Assembly (NCBI RefSeq): GCF_000588875.1
Contig: NZ_JEMV01000003.1
Location: 86,304-140,520 of the forward strand
Origin: Sphingobium sp. Ant17
Lineage (GTDB): Bacteria; Pseudomonadota; Alphaproteobacteria; Sphingomonadales; Sphingomonadaceae
Length of the DNA: 54,217 nt
Direction: 5' to 3'
Below are positions 8,566 through 15,821 of this stretch, one piece after another; position 1 is the stretch's first letter; every line of letters starts with the position of its first letter. The notes under the pieces were generated by a model. It was not told where the DNA came from and did no database searches. It saw only the letters and a list, made by a program, of their open reading frames with translations. A program made the position numbers and the translations under genes.

Positions 8566-9021
8566 TTATCCTTCATGCGCGCGCTGGAGGGTGCGGGCGG
8601 TCCAGAAGGCCATGTCGCGCACGTCGCCCGGCGCGGGGAAAAGCGTGTCGATATAGCGCTTGACCGGCATATAGGGCCACCAGTCGGCCTCGCCCTCTGG
8701 CGGTCCCTTTTCCAGCAGGGCGACGACGAATTCGCTAACCGGCCCCATGCGGGCGAGGTTGGGCGCCTTCGCCTTGTGGAACGCCTTGTCCTTGCGCAGC
8801 TTCTCGGTCATCGCCGCGTCCGCCTTTTGCAGGGCATCGCGGCTGGCCGCCTCGAACGCGTCGAGATCGCCGAAATCGGCGCGGGCGCGGGGCTCCAACT
8901 CGCCCTCTTCCAGCTCATAATCCTCGGTCAGGATACGGATCGCGGCGGTCCATGACTGGCCATTGCCGACATCCTCCGCGAAATCCGCGAGGGCATCCTG
9001 AATATCGTCTTCGTCGCTCAA
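8566..9021 (-). CDS. Conserved suf-operon protein of unknown function
   Basis: I recognise no domain in these 151 residues. The protein is acidic at the N-terminus (SDEDDIQDALADFAEDVGNG), has a charged helical middle (ALQKADAAMTEKLRKDKAFH) and ends with a Trp- and Pro-rich segment (EADWWPYMPVKRYIDTLFP). There is no signal peptide, membrane helix or Cys cluster. It starts with TTG, with GGGA and GAG upstream, and stops 3 nt before the sufC ATG, so it is translationally linked to sufC. Placement inside an essential Fe-S operon suggests an accessory role in cluster assembly, but that is inference from position alone. Confidence 0.7.
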   Translation of the reverse strand: MSDEDDIQDALADFAEDVGNGQSWTAAIRILTEDYELEEGELEPRARADFGDLDAFEAASRDALQKADAAMTEKLRKDKAFHKAKAPNLARMGPVSEFVVALLEKGPPEGEADWWPYMPVKRYIDTLFPAPGDVRDMAFWTARTLQRAHEG

Positions 9022-9046
9022 AACTCTATTCCCTTGGAGTGTTGTT

Positions 9047-9424
9047 CTAAAAGCCCCTCCCTTCAGGGGAGGGGTTGGGGTGGGGGCTAGCCCAACGATC
9101 AGGCATCAGTTCAAGCGTGCGAAGTATAGTTTCGCACACGCCGTCAAGATTGCGGATCACGTCTGCATTCCCGACGTGCAGCACCTTTAGTTCCAGCCTG
9201 TTCAATGCGGCATCGCGTTTGAGATCCGCCAGAATGTCGTGCGTGTCGCCGTCCACTTCGATCACCAACCCCTTTTGCGGGCAGAAGAAATCGGCAATGA
9301 ACGGACCTATTACGGACTGACGACGAAATTTGTGACCGCCAAGTTGGGACTGGGACAGACGGGTCCATAAGCGCTTCTCTGGTTCTGTCGGGTCTTTGCG
9401 CATGTCGCGAGCGAAGCCATCCAT
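9047..9424 (-). CDS. DUF559 / Vsr-like endonuclease-domain protein
   Basis: Small single-domain protein of 125 residues related to very-short-patch-repair type PD-(D/E)xK nucleases. ARDMRKDPTEPEKRLWTRLS is the typical N-terminal helix, followed by GHKFRRQSVIGPFIADFF and the core GLVIEVDGDTHD, where the ADFF Asp and the EVD acid pair are the likely catalytic residues. The C-terminal SPHPNPSPEGRGF is encoded by the flanking repeat, not by the nuclease domain. The gene interrupts the suf operon between sufB and the unknown gene and lies between two inverted family B repeats (9052-9090, 9446-9486). The family is common in sphingomonads but its job is unknown; the arrangement suggests a mobile cassette. 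Confidence 0.82.
   Translation of the reverse strand: MDGFARDMRKDPTEPEKRLWTRLSQSQLGGHKFRRQSVIGPFIADFFCPQKGLVIEVDGDTHDILADLKRDAALNRLELKVLHVGNADVIRNLDGVCETILRTLELMPDRWASPHPNPSPEGRGF
9052..9090. repeat. Palindromic repeat family B, right end of DUF559 cassette
   Basis: AGCCCCTCCCTTCAGGGGAG followed by GGGTTGGGGTGGGGGCTAG. It overlaps the 3' end of the DUF559 gene, encoding its PHPNPSPEGRG tail, and is in inverted orientation to the copy at 9446-9486. Confidence 0.88.
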
Positions 9425-9445
9425 TTGGGCCAGGCGCTCAGCCGA

Positions 9446-9486
9446 GAGCCCCCACCCCCGGCCCCTCCCCTGAAGGGAGGGGAGTT
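9446..9486. repeat. Palindromic repeat family B, left end of DUF559 cassette
   Basis: Begins AGAGCCCCCACCCCCGGCCC and continues CTCCCCTGAAGGGAGGGGAG. It is the near reverse complement of 9052-9090 and lies 22 nt upstream of the DUF559 start codon, between it and sufB. Confidence 0.88.
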
Positions 9487-9521
9487 TAGGCGGTACGCCT
9501 GATCACGAGGCGTGAGCGAAC

Positions 9522-11006
9522 TCATCCCACGCTGCCTTCCAGGCTGATACCCAGCAATTTCTGCGCCTCGACCGCGAATTCCATCGGCAATTGCTGCAGC
9601 ACTTCCCGCGCAAAACCATTCACGATCAGGCTGACGGCGCTTTCGGCGTCCAGCCCGCGTTGCATGGCGTAGAAGAGCTGGTCGTCGCTGATCTTGCTGG
9701 TCGTCGCTTCATGCTCGATCTGCGCGCTGGGGTTGCGGACCTCGATATAGGGGACGGTATGTGCGCCGCACTGGTCACCCAGCAGCAGGCTGTCGCATTG
9801 GGTGAAGTTGCGCACGCCCTCCGCGCCCGGTGCAACCCGCACTAGCCCGCGATAAGTGTTGTTCGATCGGCCCGCGCTGATCCCCTTCGACACGATGGTC
9901 GAGCGGGTGTTTTTCCCGTTGTGGATCATCTTGGTGCCGGTATCGGCCTGCTGCCTGTTATTGGTCAGCGCGACCGAGTAGAATTCGCCGACGCTGTTGT
10001 CGCCGTTCAGGACGCAGGACGGGTATTTCCAGGTGATCGCCGACCCGGTTTCCACCTGGGTCCAGCTCACCTTGCTGTTCTTGCCCTGACACAAGGCGCG
10101 CTTGGTCACGAAATTATAGATGCCGCCCTTGCCGTCCGCGTCGCCGGGATACCAGTTCTGGACAGTCGAATATTTGATCTCCGCATCGTCCAGCGCGACC
10201 AGTTCCACGACCGCGGCGTGCAGCTGATTTTCGTCGCGCATCGGCGCGGTGCAGCCTTCGAGATAGGAGACATAGCTGCCTTCGTCGGCCACGATCAGCG
10301 TGCGTTCGAACTGGCCGGTATTTTCCGCGTTGATGCGGAAATAGGTGGACAGCTCCATCGGGCAGCGGACGCCCTTCGGGATATAAACGAACGTCCCGTC
10401 AGAAAAGACCGCGCAATTGAGCGTCGCGAAATAATTGTCGTGCATGGGTACGATCTTGCCCATCCACTTTTTCACCAGATCGGGATATTCGCGCACCGCT
10501 TCGCTGATCGAGCGGAAGATGACGCCTGCCTCCTCCAACTCCTTGCGGAAAGTGGTGGCGACGGACACCGAATCGAACACGGCATCGACCGCGACGCGGC
10601 GGCTGCCCTTCACCCCGGCCAGCACTTCCTGCTCGGCGATCGGGATGCCCAATTTCTTGTAGGTGGCGAGGATTTCGGGATCGACTTCATCGAGCGAATC
10701 CAGCTCCACCTTCTTTTTCGGCTCGGCGTAATAATAGGCGTCCTGATAGTCGATCGGGGGGACGTTGAGCTTCGCCCAGTCGGGCGGCGTCATCGTCTTC
10801 CACATCGCGAACGCCTTCAGCCGCCAGTCGAGCAGCCATTGCGGTTCGTTTTTCTTGGCGGAGATGAAGCGGACGGTGTCTTCGTTCAGCCCCTTGGGCG
10901 CGAAATCCTGTTCGATGGCGGACGACCAGCCATGTTCGTAGGTCGAGGCGCGATCGGCCGCGTCCTGCGCTTCCTGGTTACGGACAGTGGTGATTTGCTC
11001 GGTCAT
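9522..11006 (-). CDS. sufB: SufB, Fe-S cluster assembly scaffold
   Basis: Core subunit of the cytosolic SufBC2D scaffold, 494 residues, the usual length. Conserved blocks include [12 protein letters not shown], the [17 protein letters not shown] segment [56 protein letters not shown], the [12 protein letters not shown] strand, and the catalytic region [20 protein letters not shown] with the Cys involved in sulfur transfer. The ATG overlaps the TGA of the Rrf2 regulator by 4 bp (ATGA at 11003-11006), so the two are translationally coupled. The frame is intact, unlike sufC and sufD downstream. Transcription is presumably controlled by the Rrf2 regulator. Confidence 0.97.
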   Translation of the reverse strand: MTEQITTVRNQEAQDAADRASTYEHGWSSAIEQDFAPKGLNEDTVRFISAKKNEPQWLLDWRLKAFAMWKTMTPPDWAKLNVPPIDYQDAYYYAEPKKKVELDSLDEVDPEILATYKKLGIPIAEQEVLAGVKGSRRVAVDAVFDSVSVATTFRKELEEAGVIFRSISEAVREYPDLVKKWMGKIVPMHDNYFATLNCAVFSDGTFVYIPKGVRCPMELSTYFRINAENTGQFERTLIVADEGSYVSYLEGCTAPMRDENQLHAAVVELVALDDAEIKYSTVQNWYPGDADGKGGIYNFVTKRALCQGKNSKVSWTQVETGSAITWKYPSCVLNGDNSVGEFYSVALTNNRQQADTGTKMIHNGKNTRSTIVSKGISAGRSNNTYRGLVRVAPGAEGVRNFTQCDSLLLGDQCGAHTVPYIEVRNPSAQIEHEATTSKISDDQLFYAMQRGLDAESAVSLIVNGFAREVLQQLPMEFAVEAQKLLGISLEGSVG

Positions 11007-11413
11007 GCCATTTCTCGTGTAAGGCTGGCGATGGTCACGCCAGCCAGGGCAGCGCGGATCGCTTCATTGGCGACGTTCATATGCGGGCGAATGCGGCAAT
11101 CCTGCTCCAGCGTGCAGTCATGCGTGCCCGTGTCGGCGCAGGCGGTCATGGCGATCGGCCCTTCGACCGCTTCCACCACATCGGCGAGCGTGATGGTGGC
11201 GGGCGGGCGCGACAGGCGGACCCCGCCGCCCGTGCCGCGGCTCGATTCGAGCAGGCCCGCCGATGACAGGCGACCCACCAGCTTTTGCGCGGTGGGCAGC
11301 GGGATGCCGGTTTCGGCGGCCAGGGTGGTCGCGTTCATCTTGGCCGCCCCGCAATGGCGCGCAGCGGCGGACATCAGCACGACCGCATAATCAGCGAAGC
11401 TTGATAATCTCAT
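11003..11413 (-). CDS. Rrf2-family SUF operon transcriptional regulator
   Basis: IscR-like Fe-S-sensing regulator of 136 residues heading the suf operon. The N-terminal winged helix-turn-helix reads [20 protein letters not shown] ... [21 protein letters not shown], followed by the GTGGGVRL wing. Three Cys (C92, C100, C106, in [16 protein letters not shown]) match the cluster-binding set of the family. It overlaps sufB by 4 bp. A 23-bp dyad (11435-11457) lies 22-44 bp upstream of its start and is a likely autoregulatory operator. By analogy it would repress the operon when holding a cluster and release it under iron or oxidative stress; that regulation is inferred from the family. Confidence 0.93.
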   Translation of the reverse strand: MRLSSFADYAVVLMSAAARHCGAAKMNATTLAAETGIPLPTAQKLVGRLSSAGLLESSRGTGGGVRLSRPPATITLADVVEAVEGPIAMTACADTGTHDCTLEQDCRIRPHMNVANEAIRAALAGVTIASLTREMA

Positions 11414-11434
11414 GCCAGTTGCGAACCATTCTTA

Positions 11435-11457
11435 AATCGGATCAATATCGTCCGATT
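11435..11457. promoter_or_regulatory. Dyad upstream of the suf operon (candidate Rrf2 operator)
   Basis: AATCGGA and TCCGATT form a perfect 7-bp dyad with a 9-nt spacer, centred about 33 bp upstream of the Rrf2 start on the minus strand. Size and position suit a dimeric winged-helix regulator. Function is inferred. Confidence 0.5.
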
Positions 11458-11495
11458 GGCATTTGGTCCTCTCAGGCTCGGGAATCAAGGGCTAA

Positions 11496-12440
11496 TTAGG
11501 ATAGGCGGTTGAGCATCGCCACGTCGCTGCCCAGCGAACGGCGCAGCAGGGTGAGCTGTGCGACGGCGGAGGGCTCGTTCTGCAACTGGTGCGGGGTCAG
11601 GCCGATGAAGTGCTTGATTTCGCGGATACAATGGGACTGGTCGTAGAAGCCCGCCTCCTCGCATAATTGCTGCCAGCTTTCGCCATCCAGGGCGATCCGA
11701 GCGGAACAGCGCAGCGCGCGATATTTGCGCGCCAGCAGCTTGGGCGGCGCACCATAAAATTTGTTGGTGAGCCGCGCGAGTTGGCGCGGCGACAGGTTGG
11801 TGGCTTCGGCCAGCGCCTCGATTCGCGGGGATCCTTCGCCCATCAGCCAGTTATCGACCGCGTCGAGCAAGGCCCAGGTCGTGCCGCGCAAGGGTTTGAC
11901 GAGGCGGCCCAGCGCGGCCCAACATCGTGCCGCAAGATCCTCTGCCGCAGATTCGTCGAGCAGGCGCAACTGCGTCAGCAGCTCTGCATGATCTGCGTCG
12001 TCGACGGCGGCCAGGTCGCACAAGCGATCCGCCAATGTGCTGGCGTCCCCGCCATGAAGCGATTGCCACCCGGCGGGGAGCAGCGAGATGCCCACGACTC
12101 GGCTGGGCCGGTCAAGTTCGAAGCGGGTTGCGCCCATCGTCGGCCCAAGCAGGCAGACGTCCGGTGTCGCCATCACGACATCGTCCTGAAAATGATAGTT
12201 GCCGCCGCCTGTCAACATGAAGCGCAGCTGTGGCACGTCAGCACGGGTGGCGTCGGCATAATGATCCGCATCGACGGTGAACAAATAAAGCGATCCGAAA
12301 TAGGCGCGTAGTTGTTCCGGTGGAGCAAAATAACGCAGTCGCACCGGCCCCTGCGCGGCGGCTACCGTATAGGACAGCGGCCCCCCTTGGTCCGGCAGGG
12401 CGACAGCGCCCCCGGTCATGCCGAATTTATGCAACCCCAT
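11496..12440 (-). CDS. AraC-family transcriptional regulator
   Basis: The C-terminal half carries the double helix-turn-helix of AraC/XylS proteins: PRIEALAEATNLSPRQLARL for the first, then GESWQQLCEEAGFYDQSHCI and REIKHFIGLTPHQL for the second. The N-terminal half (about 200 residues) resembles the DUF6597/AraC ligand-binding type with VRLRYFAPPEQLRAYFGSLY; the ligand is unknown. The start is set at ATG 12438-12440, with GGTGG 5 nt upstream, giving 314 residues; a GTG 39 nt upstream lacks a ribosome site. An intrinsic terminator and possible leader RNA lie 98-133 nt upstream, so expression may be attenuated. It is divergent from pyrD. Confidence 0.85.
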   Translation of the reverse strand: MGLHKFGMTGGAVALPDQGGPLSYTVAAAQGPVRLRYFAPPEQLRAYFGSLYLFTVDADHYADATRADVPQLRFMLTGGGNYHFQDDVVMATPDVCLLGPTMGATRFELDRPSRVVGISLLPAGWQSLHGGDASTLADRLCDLAAVDDADHAELLTQLRLLDESAAEDLAARCWAALGRLVKPLRGTTWALLDAVDNWLMGEGSPRIEALAEATNLSPRQLARLTNKFYGAPPKLLARKYRALRCSARIALDGESWQQLCEEAGFYDQSHCIREIKHFIGLTPHQLQNEPSAVAQLTLLRRSLGSDVAMLNRLS

Positions 12441-12537
12441 TTTTTCCACCCCAAGGGGTTTACTATGCGCCAACTGCACCAGCGCGCAAGTAACATGGTG
12501 AAAGATCTGTTACTTTTCTCACCGATACTGCGATGCA

Positions 12538-12572
12538 CAAAAAAATGATCCGGCGATTTGCATCGCCGGATC
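12538..12572 (-). terminator. Rho-independent terminator on the minus strand
   Basis: Perfect 10-bp stem GATCCGGCGA/TCGCCGGATC (12547-12556 and 12563-12572) with a 6-nt loop, followed on the minus strand by one A and seven T (complement of 12539-12546). It lies inside the 350-bp AraC-pyrD intergenic region, the only gene-free stretch over 300 bases in this window. Confidence 0.8.
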
Positions 12573-12640
12573 AGGAAAAGGTCTCATCGGCTGGAAGCCG
12601 TCGAGCCTTCGGGTCGCAAGGCTTCTTTACGCGCGAATCG
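12538..12640 (-). ncRNA. Candidate small RNA or leader ending in an intrinsic terminator
   Basis: Read on the minus strand, a hairpin with arms GAAGCC/GGCTTC (12594-12625, with inner CGA/TCG pairing) is followed by a second hairpin at 12547-12572 and a T-run. No protein gene lies upstream on this strand to need a terminator, so the region fits either a short independent RNA or a premature-termination leader of the AraC-type gene 100 nt downstream. The 5' end is a guess. I do not recognise it as a known RNA family. Confidence 0.4.
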
Positions 12641-12728
12641 TAGCAATATTATTGGATGAATCAGACATTCCGCTGCCCTAAACCGTCGCATTCATGACGT
12701 TTCCTGTCATGATATGTCACAAGTTGAT

Positions 12729-12752
12729 CGTTGTGGCACTTTGGCCACAACG
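12729..12752. promoter_or_regulatory. Perfect 9-bp dyad in the pyrD leader
   Basis: CGTTGTGGC and GCCACAACG separated by 6 nt, ending 38 nt before the pyrD ATG. It could be a repressor operator or an mRNA hairpin controlling pyrD translation. A smaller dyad, CATGAC/GTCATG, lies just upstream at 12693-12711. Confidence 0.5.
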
Positions 12753-12790
12753 ACTCGACGCGTCCGTATCGCACTGGCATAGGCGCACAC

Positions 12791-13842
12791 ATGTCCTATC
12801 GTCTGATCCGCCCGCTGCTCTTTGCGCTCGATGCCGAGCGTGCCCATCACCTCTCTCTTGCTGCATTGCGGATGATGCCGACGGCGGCGGCGCTGGCGCC
12901 CGATCCGATGTTGACGACGATGGTCGCGGGCATCCGTTTCCCCAATCCGGTCGGATTGGCGGCGGGATACGACAAGGACGGGCGGATCGCGCACAAGATG
13001 CATGGCTTCGGCTTTGGTTTCGCGGAGTTGGGCACGCTGACGCCACTGGCGCAGCCGGGCAATCCGCAACCGCGCCTGTTCCGGCTGGTCGAGGACAAGG
13101 CGGTCATCAACCGATTCGGGTTCAATAATGGCGGGCAGGGGGCGGCGGCGGATCGGATCGCGCGCTATCGTCGGCCCGTCGGTGAAGGTCCGGTTATCGG
13201 CATCAATATCGGGGCGAACAAGGATGCGGCAGCCGCCGGGCGCGGCATCGCCGATTATGTCATGGGCGTCACCTGCATGGCACCGCTGGCCGATTATCTG
13301 ACGGTCAATATTTCTTCCCCCAATACGCCGGGCCTGCGGGCGTTGCAGGATCGCAGCGCGCTCGATGCTTTGCTGGGCGCGGTGATGGCCGCGCGCGCGC
13401 CGGGTGGGCCGCCCATTTTCCTGAAGGTGGCGCCCGACCTGGAACCGGCCGATGTCGAGGATATCGCGGCGGCCTGTATCGACCATCGGGTCGACGCGTT
13501 GATCGTGTCCAACACAACCATCTCTCGCCCGGCACTGCGATCGGTCCATGCGGGCGAAGCCGGTGGCTGTCGGGCGCGCCGCTGACCGACCTGTCGCTGG
13601 CGCGGCTGCGCGATTTTCGCCGCCTGCTGGGCGATCGGCTGCCGCTGATCGGGGTGGGGGGTATTGCGACCGGGGCGCAGGCCTATGCCCGCATCCGGGC
13701 AGGGGCGTCGCTGATCCAACTCTATAGCGCGCTGGTGTATGAAGGGCCATATCTGGCGCGGCGGATCAACCGGGAGCTGAAGGCGCTGATGGCGCGCGAT
13801 GGCGTGGCGACGATTGCCGACCTGGTGGGTATCGACGGCTGA
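12791..13842 (+). pseudogene. pyrD: Dihydroorotate dehydrogenase (quinone), one frameshift
   Basis: Class 2 membrane-associated enzyme that oxidises dihydroorotate to orotate with quinone in pyrimidine synthesis. The first frame carries RPLLFALDAERAHHL, NPVGLAAGYDKDGR, NRFGFNNGG and the active-site NISSPNTPGLR with the class 2 catalytic Ser region, up to SVHAGEAGG. It then shifts; the second frame continues LSGAPLTDLSLARLRDF, the FMN phosphate motif LIGVGGIATGAQAYARI, and QLYSALVYEGP to the stop at 13840-13842. Adding one C at about 13567 (GGCTG to GGCCTG) restores a normal 350-residue protein. Because the enzyme is needed for de novo pyrimidines and all motifs survive, a sequencing error is the better explanation. 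Confidence 0.87.
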
Positions 13843-13900
13843 TCCGTCCATCGGGGTGGAAAGGGTTGCGATCGGCAACTCCCGCTTTAGGGTGAACCCC

Positions 13901-15599
13901 ATGACATCTCGTTTCACTGGCCTTCTGGCCCCATTCGCCCTTCTTACCCTGGCACCGCTGCCTGCCGTCGCGCGCGAGCCGGTATCGACAAATGCCACCG
14001 TTTCGGCCGCCGACCCGCGCGCAGCGCAGGCGGGGCAGGAGATATTACGCAAGGGGGGCAGCGCCACCGACGCCGCCATCGCCATGATGTTGACGCTGAA
14101 CGTGGTCGAGCCGCATAATAGCGGCATCGGCGGTGGCGGTTTCCTGATGCATCATGACGGAGAGACCGGGCTGCTAGAATCGATCGACGGGCGCGAGACG
14201 GCACCGGCCGCCGCCCGGCCCGACCGGTTCATGGGGGCCGATGGCCTGCCGCTCTCCTTCCGCAATGCCTGGCCGGGTGGCTATTCGGTCGGGGTACCGG
14301 GCAATGTCCGTCTGGCCTGGGACGCGCACCGCAAATGGGGCAAGCTGCCCTGGGCCGACCTGTTCCAGCCCGCCATTCACGCGGCGGAAGAGGCTATGAA
14401 GTGCGCCAGCGGCTCGACACTGCGATGAAGGCGGTCGCGGGGGTGTGGGCCGACTTCCCCGAAATCCAGCGCTATTTCTGGATCGATGGCAAGCCCGCGC
14501 CGATGGGCACGATGCTCAAAAACCCGCCGCTCGCCGCATTATTCAAGCGGATCGCGGCGGAAGGGCCGGACGCTTTCTATACGGGCGAAAATGCCCGCAT
14601 CCTGGCGCAAACCGTGACCAACGCGCCCAAGAATCCGGTGCCGATGACGGAAGCCGACATTGCGGGCTATCAGACCAAGCTGCGCAAGCCGGTTTGCGGC
14701 AAATATCGCGTCTATACCGTGTGCGGCATGGGTCCGGCCTCGTCGGGCGGGGTCACGGTGCTGGAGATATTGGGCATGGTCGAGCGTTTTCCGCTCGGCA
14801 CTTGGGGCAAGGATGATCCCCGGTCCTGGCATGTCATTGGCGAAGCAATGCAACTCGCCTATGCCGATCGTGGCACATGGCTGGGCGACCCGGATTTCGT
14901 GTCGGTGCCGCTCACGGGGATGATCGATCCCGCCTATCTCAAGCAGCGGTCGGCGCGCATCCGTTTGAACAAGGCGCTCAACGATTATCAGCCCGGCACC
15001 CCGCCCGGCGCGCAGCCGCGCACGGCGTCGCGGCCGCAGCCCGAAAGCGGCACCAGCCATTTCGTCGCGGTGGACCGGGATGGCGACATCGCCGCCTGGA
15101 CATCGACGGTCGAGAGCTTCTTTGGCAGCCAGTTGATCGCGAACGGCGTGATCCTGAACAATGAGCTGACCGATTTCAGCTTCACGCCGGAAAAGGACGG
15201 CGCGCCGGTGGCCAACCGGGTGGAGCCGGGCAAGCGGCCGCTATCGTCCATGTCGCCGACCATCGTCTATGACGAAAAGGGCACACCTGTTTTCACCGTC
15301 GGCGCGGCGGGCGGCAAGACCATCATCATGCAGGTGGCCAAGGCGCTGATCGCGCATTTCGACTGGGGCCTGTCGGCGCAAGAGTCGATCGCGCATGGAC
15401 TGATCTACTTCAATGGCGAGGGGCTGGTGCTGGAGCAGGGCACGGCGCTGGAGGCGATGAAGGCGCCGCTCGAAAAACTCGGCCATCGCGTGTCGCTGTC
15501 GCGCATGGGGCTCAAGGCCAATGCGGCCGAGCGCTTGCCCGATGGCCGCTGGCAGGGCGCAGCGATCCGCGCAGTCCGGGCGTGTCGTTGCAGGAGTGA
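13901..15599 (+). pseudogene. ggt: Gamma-glutamyltransferase, two frameshifts
   Basis: Periplasmic N-terminal nucleophile hydrolase that cleaves gamma-glutamyl bonds of glutathione. A signal peptide (SRFTGLLAPFALLTLAPLPA) precedes the large subunit with GGSATDAAIAMMLTLNVVEP and SGIGGGGFL. The small subunit begins at the autocatalytic Thr of TSHFVAVDRDGDIAAW and includes GKRPLSSMSPTIVYD and the GAAGGKTII loop. Two single-base losses break the frame: at about 14393 (GAGGGCTAT expected, giving EEGYEVRQRLD) and at about 15563 (GCAGCCGAT expected, giving GAADPRSPGVSLQE then TGA at 15597-15599). With both restored the protein is full length with the family C-terminus. The ribosome site is AGGGTGA before ATG 13901. 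Confidence 0.87.
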
Positions 15600-15603
15600 G
15601 GGC

Positions 15604-15783
15604 CTTCCTCCCCTGGCAGTGGAGGTGGCTGGCCGCAGGCCAGACGGAGGGTTCGATCAGGTTCAACTGCCCCCGGCAGTTGAAGGTCATGCCGGGGGCA
15701 TGACGGACCTGATCGACCCTCTCGATAGGGTGAGACCCCTCCACCGGCTTCGCCGGTCCCCCTCCCCGTACCGGGGAGGATTT
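15604..15783. repeat. Compound palindromic element, family C, copy 1
   Basis: About 180 bp after ggt. The outer parts CTTCCTCCCCTGGCAGTGGA and CTCCCCGTACCGGGGAGGAT are related inverted ends; inside are arms GAGGGTTCGATCAGGT/ACCTGATCGACCCTC and two perfect hairpins, TCAACTGCC-ccc-GGCAGTTGA and GTCATGCC/GGGCATGAC. It looks like a miniature mobile element. A shorter relative is at 34246-34393. Confidence 0.75.
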
Positions 15784-15793
15784 AAGGGGTTTG

Positions 15794-15817
15794 GGGCGGC
15801 CCTTGAGCCGCCCTTTT
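15794..15817 (+). terminator. Rho-independent terminator after ggt
   Basis: Stem GGGCGGC/GCCGCCC with loop CCTTGA, followed by TTTT at 15814-15817. It stands between the end of ggt and the convergent aminopeptidase gene. Confidence 0.75.
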
Positions 15818-15821
15818 CGTC

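Noticed and set aside
9921..11390. Long open frame opposite sufB
   Set aside because: The sufB frame is fully conserved; the antisense translation is low-complexity and spans the Rrf2 gene too.
12594..12625. tRNA-like fold in the AraC-pyrD gap
   Set aside because: No acceptor stem, T-loop or anticodon arrangement can be drawn.
13555..13580. Programmed frameshift in pyrD
   Set aside because: No slippery heptamer or downstream structure is apparent, and the same kind of one-base loss occurs in unrelated genes.
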